A stretch of 64,000 nt of DNA, from assembly GCF_000218685.1 (NCBI RefSeq), contig NW_006763292.1:1633685-1697684 (forward strand), read 5' to 3'. Positions 35,861 through 49,029 of the stretch are shown here, in pieces; position 1 is the stretch's first letter, and each line of letters begins with the position of its first letter. A program made the position numbers and the translations under genes. The notes under the pieces were generated by a model. It worked only from the letters and a program-made list of their open reading frames with translations, was not told the DNA's origin and ran no database searches. Origin of the DNA: Serpula lacrymans var. lacrymans S7.9. Taxonomy: Eukaryota; Basidiomycota; Agaricomycetes; Boletales; Serpulaceae.

Positions 35861-38800
35861 AGTTAATTTTTCCTTCTCCTTCGCCTTTTTTCAACCCAGG
35901 GCTAGCCTCGCCGTCTACTAACATGTGTAGAGATGACCTTTCCGCCATTAACTTCATTTCGGTGCAGGAGCAGGACCTCAGGCCTCATGTACGTGATTTT
36001 TGATGATCTCAGAGCATCTCACCTTCAACACATGGATTATCATCTGGATTGGCTTGCTTCGGGACACGGACCGTTGACAGCTCTTCTTCGAAGTTCTTCC
36101 TCCAGGAGGAAGGTATTGGGGTACATTATTGCTTCAGGCAGGATACCACAGCCCATTGTAACGGAAACTAAAAGAACACGATGTACAAAGTCACTTTCGG
36201 CATGGTTGTCCCTTTCCAAGAACATTGAGCCTGGAAAACGACCCAAGGCGAATAGTCTGCCAGAAGTCTGTCATCATGTTGGAAGCAAGCTACACTGAAG
36301 TGTGATCTCGAGAAGGAGAACGGGTTCAGTGCTAGTTGCATGGGTATTGCGAGGTTATATGTCTTACTGTGGCGAATTTGCCCTAGTCAAACACGCGGTT
36401 TCAACGAGTCGAACAAATTCTCGTAATGTGGGGAATGTCATAGAGATACGTATACAATACGAGAGATATGTAAAGATCTGATAATATATTAGGAAACTTG
36501 AAAGCCTATGTATCGTCACCAAGTGACGATATAATGAAGATGAAAAGGAAATCTATATCTATGAAATAAACGTGGATGGTATGACGAAGTGAAAATAAAA
36601 TACAATGAAATAAGAAAACCCCATCGTAATTGCAGAATAGCCGAGGTATAAAGAAACGAAACGAAAGTCGTGGAAGTCGTGTGGTTGTATGGGTTGTCTT
36701 GCTGCCACCCAGTTTCCTGATTGCAGGAGAAGCGAAGGCGCACTTCTGACACAACAAAACAGGCAAACTATCATTCATTAGTGTGGTAACCGCGAGATAG
36801 AAGACAGACAGACTTTTCATAAACTGAGCCAGTAAGTTTACTAGAGATAAGCAAAGAAGAAATATATATTGTTACACTGTCGTAATAAGAGAAAATCTCA
36901 AAAGCCCTGGAGATGAGACGAATCCCTCTTTCCAACCGAACACGTGCATTCTACTTGCAGCACGATAGATCCTTGCGGCTCTCGTAGAGCACTTTGAAAG
37001 TTGCAGCTTCAAACTATCGTTTTCTAGTAGTAGACTGGTGATACGAGCTCTGAGTACCTCCATTTACCCAGATACCACTTTCCTGGTTGGTCACCAAACA
37101 CTGGAGGATGTCGATGGATGGCTGAGCGGAATTTTGAAGCTTTACTCCGGAGTTCGAGAGTCGGGTTTGTTCTCATGTTCGGTATCAATTAAGTGGTTTA
37201 TGGACCTATGATGAATAAAATGCCTGAGATCAGTAGCTCCATTGATATCTCGTTCAAGTCCACGCCACTGAACCATACAGCGAATGAGAAAACTGTCAAT
37301 ACCGGTCCTGTGACTTTTTCTGCCAAGGAGCTGTCATATGTATTCCAAATCACTAGCACAGCGATAAGTCAACTGGATACTGGCAAAGGCAAAAAAACCC
37401 ACTCACCTTGAGACGAAGCTACCTGGACAAGAATGTATGAGGCAATAACGAACGTCTGTTTCACCTTCAACCTTCAGCCGGTACAACGTATTCGAGAATC
37501 CGAGTTCTGTAAACGAATTTATTTTTTGAACCGTAAAGATAAATCGTTCTGAAGCCAAGCAAGCGACTGATGCTTACATGGTCACTGATCAGGCTGCCAC
37601 AGACTCGGAGAATCTATAGGGACCGGAATTATCCGGATTGGGCTTCTTAGGTCCCTTGACGGCGATCACTTTGCCGCCGGAATGCTTCCTCGTAGCTGCA
37701 ATAAGTACTGGTAGTTGACGATGCTTTGTGCTACTAGTAGTACAAGGTTCACCTTATGATGTTCCTTCGTTCAGGTGAAAAGCAGTGCGGTATTGCACAA
37801 CGAGAATTTCGCCACTGCTATTTCAAGGATGTCAGAGCCATATCTGCTCCGTACACCAGATCCAAAATCTCACAAGACACAAGAATCAGGAATTTTTGAC
37901 AAGCATTCGATGATGGGCTACTTATCTGATCTACGGATTCGCAGAACTCTTCCTAGAAGAACCAGAGGACATCTTCGGGCCATCATCTCCATTGCAAGTC
38001 ATATCACTCTGTGGCCTTCCGCTGGTTCTTTATGGTAGTGAAACCTTGCTAATTGTGCACGTTCTTCTCCTATTCTCATAGCCGCCAATAATGACCAATA
38101 ATAAGCAGTGGAAAAATATGGCTTATTGTGATGAGATCATCCCAAGCACACGCGCATCATCTTTCACATTGCTGTGATTCTTTGCTTCCCGTTCTAACGC
38201 TGTATCTATTTGCTCCTTGCCGACGAAACGGGCCTTTCCGATGTTACGATGATGGTTTCTTCTGGTGGTCCGCTCACATATAGCTATCCTTAGTGAGTAA
38301 TCTTCTCTAGCCTGTAGTTCAATCTAGTCAAATACATTCACATCTATAGGCTTGTCTTGCCTCATGAGAATGGTCCGGAAGATCCCCCGCTCGACCCCGA
38401 AGAAACGCTTCAAGTATGTCACTTCAATGTTCCCATCAATCGGTAAGACTCGTAGTATCGCTTCTGCTCGACGGATCCGAGCAGTGCCTTTGTTGTCTTC
38501 GTGTGTATCTGAAGATCACACGACTTGCCCCGTGTTTCCTTCTTCACCTTGAATGTTGATATCACCGATAACAGCAATGGGTTGAACCGGACGGTATAAC
38601 TGACGTCGCCTGTCAAACAGTGATGCTGTACTTGCCATATGACCAGCCGCTAAATTCATTCTCGGAATATAAGTATGGTAAAGCAGCCAACACGACTGTC
38701 ACCACGGGCACATGGTCCATTGTATTACCGTCTTTTCATCCAGAGTCTGATCTCGAAGTGCGCAAATACCAATATGAATATGACAATGCTCTGTGCTCGG

Positions 38801-39013
38801 ACTGCTTTGTTGTTTTTAACTTTTTCCCAGTGGACGCTTTTTGAATTGGTGTATTTCACTAAAATAGATACATGGGTAGATACTCACATAGGCCATATCC
38901 GCTTGCGATTGAAGTTGCAATCTTTTCTTCATCGAGGGCTTGGCAGCGGCGAAGCAAGATAATTCTTCGTATGCCGCCGGTGCCGGAAGGCTTGAGCAAA
39001 AAAATAATAAACT
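35861..39013. other. Gene-poor region, no gene assigned
   Basis: About 3.1 kb between two tRNA genes. Some stretches look coding but were not assembled. One is QCGIAQREFRHCYFKDVRAI near 37790-37850. Another is PHENGPEDPPLDPEETLQ, followed by a GTATGT donor, near 38360-38420. Others are a plus-strand frame at 38620-38844 (YLPYDQPLNSFSEYKYGKAA) and a minus-strand coil, LRARITSLLLENDSLKLQL, near 37010-37060. Stops lie between the pieces. This may be a decayed gene or an unannotated multi-exon gene. Confidence 0.35.
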
Positions 39014-39086
39014 TTCCCATTAGCCGACTTGAACGACTGACCTCGTCATTACTAGTGACGCGCTCTACCAACTGAGCTAAACGGGA
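39014..39086 (-). tRNA. tRNA-Thr (anticodon AGT)
   Basis: Acceptor TCCCGTT pairs with AATGGGA (one G-T). The D arm is GCTC/GAGC, the anticodon stem CGTCA/TGACG with loop CTAGTAA, and the T arm AGTCG-TTCAAGT-CGGCT. It has no intron and is 73 bases with the discriminator A. It ends just upstream of the 3' end of AIM18 on the same strand. Confidence 0.93.
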
Positions 39087-39248
39087 CTATATTTGAAATC
39101 CTTTCCTAATCTCCATATTTGTTATAATCGTTGTTTAAGCAGAGTATGCAACTTTATGATAAACTATTGTTATTGTGCCAGTGTATACTCATCTAACAAA
39201 TATTATCCCACTTTTTCAGGAAGCTTGGAGTGAATAGATGAATTGGAA

Positions 39249-40335
39249 CTACTTCCCGTATGATTCCAAACGTTCGACTGTAGCTTGCTTAAGCTGTGAC
39301 ACAAAGTGAATACAATTCTGACAACGAGACAGTCAAAAGCAAACGTACTGGGGGGCTGATTCCGCTTCCCTCGAAGTATGCAAGGAAAAATTCATTCGCA
39401 ACCCAGTCGTTCTCTATAGTACCTAGATCACGGAAGATGAGTGCCCTCGGACGTGAAGGATCTCCGGTTGGGGGAGTCAGTAGGACATCAAGCGGTGTGT
39501 GTTTTTTCAGCGATGTAGAGGGGAAGATAGATTTGAGTTTCCGAATAGGTGACTGTGCTCCAGCCTCCTCTTCTGCAGTAACACTACCCCGCTTCACACA
39601 TAGCTGCATGCGACCCATAAGAGCACGCACGAAACCGTCGCGCATATGGCTGAAAGAAGTTGACCTTGTAGGGACTTAATGAAGGGATAAGTTTAATTAT
39701 AGTGAGATAGCGAAAAGATACTCACTGATACGGAGGACACATGCAGTATTGCGTACTATGTAGTCGATCTTTTCCTCTGGTGTTGCATTGCGTGGAATCT
39801 GCCAGCGGTATCCAACCGTAATGAGTACGGTCGCTCGCTATGCGTATTAAGTGAAGATTACGTTTAAATCCGGATTAGCCAAGTCTGCGTAGAATCCTAC
39901 GGAATAGACATTCATCCTTAGAAACGATACAGTCCGCACGCCAACTCCAACGAGCGAGAATTTTGGGAGGGGATATTTGGATGGTATCTGCAGAGTCTTC
40001 GGGAACGAGATTGATGTAGCAGGATCAACTGACCATACGATTAGAGCAATGCACGATCCATAGAGGAAGTACATACTTTCAACATCTTTAGGTTCTGGGG
40101 GAGTAACGGCATCGAGATGAACAGTATTTTGAAGGAGAATGGCTATCGACAAGGTGGTGATTGCGCCCCAAACGAAAGGTTTCAGCGAGGCTTTAACAGT
40201 CCCTGAGCGAACAGCTGCATTATTGACGTGGATGGTGCGACTTGCTCGAAAGAACGTTTGAAAAGGCCTTGAACGGAAGCTTGAGCAATTCCAAGAGGCC
40301 GGAATTCTGAGAGACAGCGGTCGAAGCTGTATCAT
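39249..40335 (-). CDS. AIM18/AIM46-like mitochondrial chalcone-isomerase-fold protein
   Basis: Belongs to the fungal AIM18/AIM46 family, mitochondrial proteins with a chalcone-isomerase-like fold but no known enzyme activity. Four exons (39862-40335, 39726-39798, 39349-39674, 39249-39293) give 305 residues. The N-terminus MIQLRPLSLRIPASW is basic and Ser/Arg-rich, as in a mitochondrial presequence. One hydrophobic span follows near residues 55-75 (FVWGAITTLSIAILLQN). The domain starts at DPATSISFPKTLQIPSKYPL and contains FSLVGVGVRTVSFLRMNVYS and VGFYADL. It then has SFSHMRDGFVRALMGRMQL, LDVLLTPPTGDP, and ENDWVANEFFLAYFEGSGIS with PP. The last exon encodes only LKQATVERLESYGK. The gene is divergent from BLM10. 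Confidence 0.87.
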
Positions 40336-40608
40336 ACTGTTAGGTGAATTTACTGGACTCAAGGGCTAGGTGTGATACCGGAAACGTAGAAATTGGTGTT
40401 AACCTTGTCGACGTTTCTACGTAGGCCTATATGTAGGACTCGGGTGGTAGGCGGCAGTGTCGCGCCAGTACTACGGACAACCGGCCGGAGCGGGACGGTA
40501 CCGCGATCATAGCAAGATCTCTGAAAGAGCATACGCGTCTCTGACTTACCAGAGACATTGATTACAGAAAGCAAATACTAGAAGAACAGGGGACGCGTCA
40601 GCTGAAGA

Positions 40609-40615
40609 TATAAAA
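40609..40615 (+). promoter_or_regulatory. TATA box of BLM10
   Basis: TATAAAA lies 69 bases upstream of the start codon at 40678, in the 342 base divergent region shared with AIM18. Confidence 0.5.
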
Positions 40616-40677
40616 CCTTAAGACGTATGTGCCAGTAGCTTTCTCACCCTGAATTCCACCTACTATCACACCCAACC

Positions 40678-43600
40678 ATGTCATTGCTTGATTTTATTTC
40701 GTCAGCTAATCATGTTCACTTGAACGACTTCATGATAACTAGTTTCACCATGGATGATCAAGAAATGTCCTTGGATTCCCCAGCAGATGATTTTACCGCC
40801 GTGCAATCTCCTGACAAACAGCGAGCATCTCTTCAGACTTATCTCGACTCGCTGCCCTACGAATGCGAATCTGTTGACGAGATGCGGGCTCACCTCGAGC
40901 GCATAGTCGGAAAGTTGATCATCTGCGCAGAGTCCAGGAACTGGCTCGTTATGACAACATGGGATGCAATGCTGCAGTGGTGAGTCTCTTGTCAACCTTT
41001 CGCACTCATGAATCAGGCTTAGTACTGCATTTATCTCAAGCTGGCTTCTCATGCGATATCCCATGCCCAAGTCGACTCGGGCCAAGTTGGTCAGGTTGTA
41101 TTATGAGCTATGCCTTGTCCCAGGAATCGAAGCGCGTGTCACCAGAAGCTGGGCAGATATGCTTTCCCGCCTCCTCTCAAACAAAGCAGGATCAAGGCGC
41201 AAACTAGAGGCCACCGATTTACAGCTTCCTTGGAAGCCTCTTTGGCGTGTTCTACGGAATGAGCTGTGGCCTAAAAAGAGGTTGCATGACTCCTCGTAAG
41301 TTAACAAACTGTCTTCAGTGGAAGTAACTTACCATCTTTATCTCGTCACAGACGCAATGTCGTGAATATTCTACTTTACGTTGCCGAGCAGTGCAAGCGC
41401 TACTTCTCTGATGATGACATAAATGAAATGCTTTCAACTTTTTTGCCATTATTCACTGCTGATGTATGTGGAGCATCTATGCACATGTATATCGCTAATT
41501 TACCAAATGACAGACACATCTAACGATGACCCCAGTTTTGACGTCTTTCCTTCCGCCTGCATGTCCTCATTTCTATATGCCAGTGCTATTCAAAATATGG
41601 GAGGCCTTCAATTCTTTCGTGATGGACGACAGACTCCTTGAGATGGTAGGTAACCTCTGCGAAGAACATGTTGCTGGAAAGTCAGGCATTGCCGGTGAAA
41701 AAGGCGGTGCCGTCTGGAAGGACATTGGAATATGGTCCGAGGAGGAGTGGACAATGCTCGTTAGCAAAGGGCTCGCGTCTATGAGTGCGCATTTATTTCA
41801 TTCCTAGTCTGTTGTCCAATGCATTGACACCGTTCTGATAGACGTTCCTGTCGGAAAGACCAGAGTAAGCTTTAAGAGAGAGAAAATGAAGATATACGTC
41901 TAATGTTTTATTTCTGATATAGGGTGCTAGCACAACCTCCGTGCAGGCTGATGCATCGGTCGGACAAGACATCAAGATAAAGAAGAACATAAGCCGACAA
42001 AGTATACCTGAGTTTCCCACTCAAAAGTTTTGTCTCCTGACGTTCACTTCATTGATAGGTGCCATTGCCAAGCTATTCGTGTACTCTATGGCAGTAGATG
42101 GACCTGTGCGTATTGACTCCGAAACCGTGTCAGCCCAAGGACCGTCGAATCCACGCTCAGGATATCTAGCCGGTTCGAAAGCCTTAGAAAGCTTAGATAG
42201 GTTTATCACAAGCACGGAGACTTTCTTCCATCCGTCTAACTCTGGCCCATGGACCGTAATTGTAAGATCTTTGAAATACTTGTTTGACATTGCAATGACA
42301 TTATTTTCACAGCTAACTAACCTCTTCCACTGTCTTACTCTTGAATTCAGTAAGCGCTGGCACGAGGAAGAGCAGCGTGATTGTAAAACGCCTGTGGTAT
42401 TTAAACTAATGTGCCGTCAATGTGCTTGATCCACTCATGTATATGTTTAGACTCACCGTTTAACACCTGCCATTCGCCGACAGTTTGTTAAAACACTCCA
42501 AACACCTGCTTTATTGGCCATGTTCTCCAAAGACCCTCTTTCTTTGGGTTACGCTCAAGGAGCACTGCGTAACTTAGCGTTGCTCGAACCCGGTCTTATA
42601 ATGCCAGAGCTCCTCGAACGTGCATACGGTGGATTAGAAGTTGTAAATGAAACTCACAGAACTACTGCAGTTTTAAGCATGTTATCAGGGATCACTCTCC
42701 CAATGGTAACTGAGAAGATTTGGCGGGGAGGTCAGAAGCATGTCGCACCACTATTGGAGTTATGTATTCCCGGGATTGATCTGGTTCGCTTTGTTGATAT
42801 GTTTCAAATCCTCCTTCTGATAAAATTTATTTTGTAGAATGATCCGGTCAAGACTGTATGTGCTACAACGTTCATTGCGAGTGTACTCCAATACATCAAG
42901 ATTGGCGACCTTTCAATGCACCATTCAGGACACGCACTGTCCGGCTATGCACCGGGCGAAGATGTCACAGATTTCGATGGAGATATCGTGCTACCCGAAG
43001 GTGTTGACAGCGGACAATTCCCTGTTCTTAGCAGAGAAGAAGAGCGGACGCTCGTTAGGGAGAGTACGGCTGGGTTTGCAGGTATAATTTACATTCATGT
43101 GATGGAGAATGCCGTTAATGGTTCATTAGACTGGGTGACGTCTCTGTTCAGAAGAATCCTTGCTTTATACGAGAATCTCCCGGAAGAAGGTGGAAAGAAG
43201 AATACAACTGGTGGGAAACAGGAGGAAACAGCTCTCAAGTCGATAAAGAGCATGCTGAATGTGGTTTGCTCACACCTTTCGGACCAACTCTTTGATCTCG
43301 TGTTGAAGCTTACATTCGACTATGCAACGACTAATGCCAAGTCTAACGCTGTAAGGGCTTTTGGTCAGCTTATTGCATGTCTAGCGCGAGCGAAACCCCA
43401 ACAAACTATAGACAAGTTCTTGCCGTTCTGCATTTCACAAATCCAAGAAGAATTAAAGCATGGTGCTTCGAGCATCCGAACAACGTCTACACACGACACT
43501 GTACCATCCGATACAACGTTGCACTGGAGTGGGTTACTCATCATGATCATCAGTTCCGTGTTTCATAATAGTTTCATAGATATCACGATTCTCCGCGGAT

Positions 43601-46600
43601 GTCTCGGATATGGAAGTCATACTGTCAGTGCTTTGTTTGTAATGCGTCGAGGATTGATATTTACATCTGCCTGCAGCTTCTCAAGCACAAGGAAGAAATA
43701 ATTGGCCTTTTAGTCTTGCTGGTAGAAAAAGCCAAGAGTGAACGTGGATATTCTGAAACTGGCCATTTGGTGACGCGCATGCTCTATACGCTGGCTGGAA
43801 TTTATCCGCTAAATGTCCGATTTGTCAATGACGAGGAATGGAAGAGTGAGGGTGAGTACGATTCAGCACTGGCAATCATAATATCTGACGACCTGCCAGA
43901 CCTCGATAATAATCATAATGCTTCATGGGGCAAGTTGTACGAGGCGAAAGACGTTAAGATTGAATGGCATGGTGCGTTCCAGAGTTGGTCGTTTTTATTC
44001 ATATTTCATGTCTCCTTCTCTTCTATCAGTACCAAGCGATCAAGAAGTACAGTTTGTGCTGGACATTCTGAATAGGATAGCATCGCCTGCCTTGGATAAA
44101 ATAGATGTTCTATTGGACGTTCCAGGGCAATGGGATGGTGTTGCTCGTAATGATTTCTGTCGGTGTGTTGACCTCTCTTGTATACTATATCCGTATCTTA
44201 ATGTTCAAAACAGCTACCTCAACGTTGTGAAGTCCATATGGAGTGGTTTGCCCACCTTTTATAAGGAAAGCTTGAAGGATATCAGCCACCCATGTCTTGA
44301 CTCGGACATAGAATTAGAGGAGATGATCGTAGAACGCCTGGACGTCAAGGCAGGATTCACTCTCACAGATCCTCAAGATCCTCGCTATCGCATAGTCGTT
44401 GATAATCGAAACCGTTTCGGGAATGTAATTCACCGTGCAGCTACGATACTTCGACAAAGTCACGAAGGTGAAGACCACATCGACGCGGTAATTATCGTGG
44501 TGAAAGCCATCGATACCTTCTTCTTGGACTATGGTATGACTAGAGGAGACTTCGACAAACTGCAAAAGAATTATTCGCAAGCGAGAGAGTGAATATACAT
44601 TCTTGTAACTTCTCTTTCCTATATTCACGCTGATGATATTCTACAGTTTGAGTCGGACGTGGTCCAGGCAAAAGGAAAATGCTCGCATGGCCTGGGTTAA
44701 GCGTGCACAAGTCTATCATAGCGGCCGAGTCTACATGCATGCTCTGTATCGTCGAAGGTCTGAACTGGACGATAAGCTTCTCAGCATCGACCTGGTTGAA
44801 TTCTGCCTTTCACCGTACACCAGGGTGCGACGGTGAGAGATTTCAATCAGTTTGCTATGAGTCAAATACTAATACCATTTCACAGCCTTGCCCAGGTCGC
44901 GTTGCACGGCGTTTGTGGGGTATGTAACTATAAATATCATTGTGAAAGCCTTCAATCAATCAAACTTACAGTATTATATGCGATCAACGAGGTTCATCCT
45001 ACCATCTTTGCTCCAAGCCTTAACAAAAGGCAATGATCCTGATCGTATGAAAGGCGCCTTGTATGTTTTGAATAATAAGGGTACTGGTACGAGCGTCCAA
45101 TATGCATATTGTTATCTCCATTGCTAACGATCTGTAATTCAGCGACGTATGCTCTCTCCGGTATAGAACTTTTACTATACAACTTCGTTTCATAACTCAA
45201 CTTTATGCAGACCAGACCTTCCATGGAAGATATTTGCTGTCCTTGCTCGAGTGCCAGCATGAAGAGAAGGCGAGTCAGCTTGAAATCTGACAACATCTTT
45301 CACTAACTCGAAGGAATCTCAGCCATCAGTACAAAATATGGTTCGCACAGTGTCAAAGGATTGTTTGGCAAATTTAACGGAAGAGGTTGTACGCACTGCT
45401 GCCTACACTGACGAGATGCCAGGTGTCCAGGCTGCCTCACGTGCCCTCCAGGAAGAATTTTCGACTACAGTGGTTGATGTGGCATTGCAAAGTAAGGCAG
45501 TTGCATTGATCCCTGTTCGTGCTGCAAGGCGGGGGGAAGCATACAATAGCACAGTACGTCTTCTTCATTCTATCCATGCAATTATTCACCTTACACGCAC
45601 ATATTTCACTCAGATACATTCCATACTTCAAATTGCAACACGTCCCACTACTCATGTGTGTTCGTCCGCCTTATCTGTGAAATTTTGCTGATTTTATTTT
45701 TGATTCACAGTGGAGATATACACAAATGGCGATGCAATTCCTTTCTGGCTTGCTGCGCAGAGATACTGTGACACTTCCACAAGTAGCAAACTTTTTTATG
45801 AAACACGTCATCAGTCCCCAGCCTGTCATTCGGGCCACTGCTCAACAGTACGTCGTGTGACTACTGAGTAAGGAGTGATTTGACACATGTGCTCATTTAG
45901 GGCTGTGGTGAAATTGGCGACTTTCATCAAGTTCCGCACGTATGCAAAATCCAGTGATGAGTTATGGCTAAGAGAATGGCAGAATCCACTTTCAAGGCAG
46001 TATCATATCACTAATCCCTCAAAGTTCCTCGAAAGTACAAGACAGCCTATAGGGCAGGGCGGCAGGTACGTTACTGAGTCATTTCCTTATCATTTGCTTA
46101 CTGTTGGCAGCGAGCTTTACTTCGACAAAATTTCCACCGGTTTCTTGGCTTGGTCCACTTCGATAAAGGGTTATGTAAAACAAGGAAAATCGTCAATCTC
46201 GTGGGAGAAGCAATCAGAACCAACTCTAAGAGCTCTAATAAGCACCGTAGATAGAGACTTCTATTTGAAACTGGCTTTACTCTGGGGCCAAGAATTCACG
46301 AAGGCAGGTAACACAAAGGAATTACGCACAGAGAATATCAACTTCGTCAAGACTATAGGTATTTTTATTTCTCATTGTTTTCACGCATATGGTTTACATG
46401 TTTTATTAGCTAAGATGTTCGAAGATAACAAGTTAGACGACCTGCTAACTATCCTAGAGCCAATGCTGTGGAACTCGGATAGGTTCCAACAAAATGCTGC
46501 TGCTGAAATATTGGCTGGACTGTTACGAGGTGAGGCGCATGAATCGGATTCCTTGATGAGCGCTTTTAACATATGCATATGTCGTACAGGTTCCAAACAC

Positions 46601-48693
46601 TGGCCCAAATCCAAGTTGGATTACCTCTGGTCTTGGATTGTTTCTCGACTGGATCGAATATACGCACAGATCAAACCTGACACCCTTGTTTTCTGGGAAC
46701 ATTTTTTGACTGTCAGTCTAGTTACTATCTTTCTTTCATTACAACTTATTTTGAGTCTTCCTAGAGTACCCTTGAAGACCGTGACCCTCGTCGCAACCAG
46801 CCATTGGTGGATTGGATATTTGCCCTCCCGCTCGAATTCCATGGTGACTCTGCATTTTCAAGTGAGTCTTTGCTTGAGATATTTTCCACATTCGAGCTGT
46901 TATTGAACCACACACCAAAGTGAATAAAGCCCTTCTTGTGGTCACCATGTTAATTGAGACCATGGGCGTTCGCTTCAATTCAGTGTCGGATCGCTATGCC
47001 TCACTCTTCTTTGATAATGCCAACACAAGCTACGCAGAGGTATTAACTGAATGGTTCATCTTGATAGTTTGTACTAACTTTGAGGGCCTATAGATCAGGA
47101 CAGTGCTTGCCAACGCGCTTCGTGCGGTTATGATACATCAATGGCGGCCCTCGTATCCTTCTGTAGATGCATTGTTGCATGCCTGCAAAACGATGAAAGA
47201 TCCTTTACACATCCGGTTCGTTTTCTTGACCTGGTGTTATTAAGATGAAGTTTCTCAATTAGATATACACGCACAGTGACAATTTGTACGGCAAACACGT
47301 CAACGAAACAGTGCAAAAGCTTTCCAAGTACAAAGGAGAGCGCCTCCCTCCTCCCCGTGTCAATCAGTCAGAGGTAAGTATTACTTTTGTATTCAGTGTA
47401 AACGATATAACGGACGCGTGAATTTATCAGTATGACACCATTAGTTTGACAAGTAAGACTTTACTTTTCTACTTTTTTTTTTCGAAGTATCAATTGTTGT
47501 TATTTGCAGTGTTGTTATGGGTATGGATATCGTCCCATGGACCACAAGCATGTTTGGTTTTCCCTTCTGCTATTTCCATGCTGTATGTTGTTTCCTCTTT
47601 TAAGTCAGTCATATTGATTCAAGCAATGTTTACAGACCTGAGATATTAAAGATGTTGGAACTTAATGATAATTCGGAGTTGCAAAAATACGCTACTGGCG
47701 TTCTATACGTGCTCTCAGCTGTACATCTTCCGTCGGAGTATGTCGGGGCAGTCCTCGAGGCACTTGTGTCATCAATCAAAGACTCGACGGTACGAGCGTT
47801 AAGTTTTTATGTGATATAGTTCGATCTGACGAAACTAAATCCAGTCTTGGCGTATCCGCTTGAATGCTTTACCGGCTCTCGTCGTATTTTTCTATCGAAA
47901 TCTCTTGACCACCTCTTCTGATGATGTGTCAAGGGTGATGGATCTATTGCTCGATTGCTTGTCGGACGAAAATGTTGAGGTTCGAGAAATGTCGTCCCAG
48001 GTGCTGTCTGGGATTGTGAGATGTTCTCAACGACAAAGTATTACTCCGTTGAAGGTGAGCTGTTCAGTGATCGAGCTGCCTGGGTGTTACCTTATAATTC
48101 CCAGAACCGGTTTGTTTCTATGGCACGCAAAGTAAAACTTCCAGCGAGAACTCAGCCTCAATACGCCGAAAAGCTAAGATCGTTACATTCCGCTATATTG
48201 GGTATCTGTGCTTTGATCGAAAGTTTCCCCTACTCTGTTGAATCGTGGATGCCTCCACTTACGGAAAGTTCGTAAATTTCTTTTAAAAATTTGTTCACCT
48301 CTTTCGTTTTGATGTTTACTTGAATGGTTTCATTCGGCGATTAGTACTGGCAGTGCATGCCACGGATCCTCCGCCGATATCAACTACGATTCGTAAATGC
48401 GCGTCGGAATTCAAGAAGGTAAAGTCCAATTGATGTGTTCACACAACCCTAACATTAACTGACAATTGACTTGTGTCACTAAAGACTCACCAGGTATGAT
48501 TATATTACCTAGTGCACTGATACGTTGCTTACCCAGGTCAATCACAGGATACCTGGCATAAAGATCAGCTACAGTTCGACGAAGATCAACTACAGAGTCT
48601 TTCTACCATGCTAGTGGGCACCTCGTATTGTAAGTATTGCTGGAGCTATGAGGAGGCTTAATTACTGAAATGCCACTTGTTATAGATGCGTAG
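40678..48693 (+). CDS. BLM10: Proteasome activator BLM10/PA200
   Basis: A giant HEAT-repeat protein that caps the 20S proteasome, opening the gate and aiding assembly. It starts MSLLDFISSANHVHLNDFMI at 40678 and spans 8 kb with many short introns, about 1,900 residues. Recognisable stretches are PMPKSTRAKLVRLYYELCLV, LQLPWKPLWRVLRNELWPKK, SFLPPACPHFYMPVLFKIWE, MFSKDPLSLGYAQGALRNLA, LAFNPPP-like linkers and VHATDPPPISTTIRKCASEF near the end. The C-terminus is LSTMLVGTSYYA. The Tyr-Tyr-Ala end is the hallmark by which BLM10/PA200 inserts into the 20S alpha ring. The last intron splits the second Tyr codon, so the final exon contributes only two bases of Tyr, Ala and the stop. Confidence 0.93.
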
Positions 48694-49029
48694 CTCTTAG
48701 ATTGGTCTATTATGATGTATAGAAGTGTAATTGTTCGAGTAAAATGTTATTGTATCGATGATTTTCATTTTCAATTTGAGCGCTATGAGTCATCAATCTG
48801 AGGTCGCCCAGGTGGAGTACGAGTACTGGGGCGCTTGTCAAACAGCCTTGACATTGATACTTGAAGGACCTTTCAATCGTTGGTGGTTTCCGCATTGGGA
48901 AATGTACCTGTAGAGGTCTCCGAAATGACATCTCATCGAGCTTCAACTCAAAAAGTTGATACTAGTAACTTGCTATAGAGTTTGATCCTCAAACACGCTC
49001 TTTGTGTCTACTTGATCATTGTGGAAAAT

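Noticed and set aside
39289..39679. Plus-strand 127-codon frame at 39296-39679
   Set aside because: It is the complement of AIM18 exon 3 and has no features of its own.
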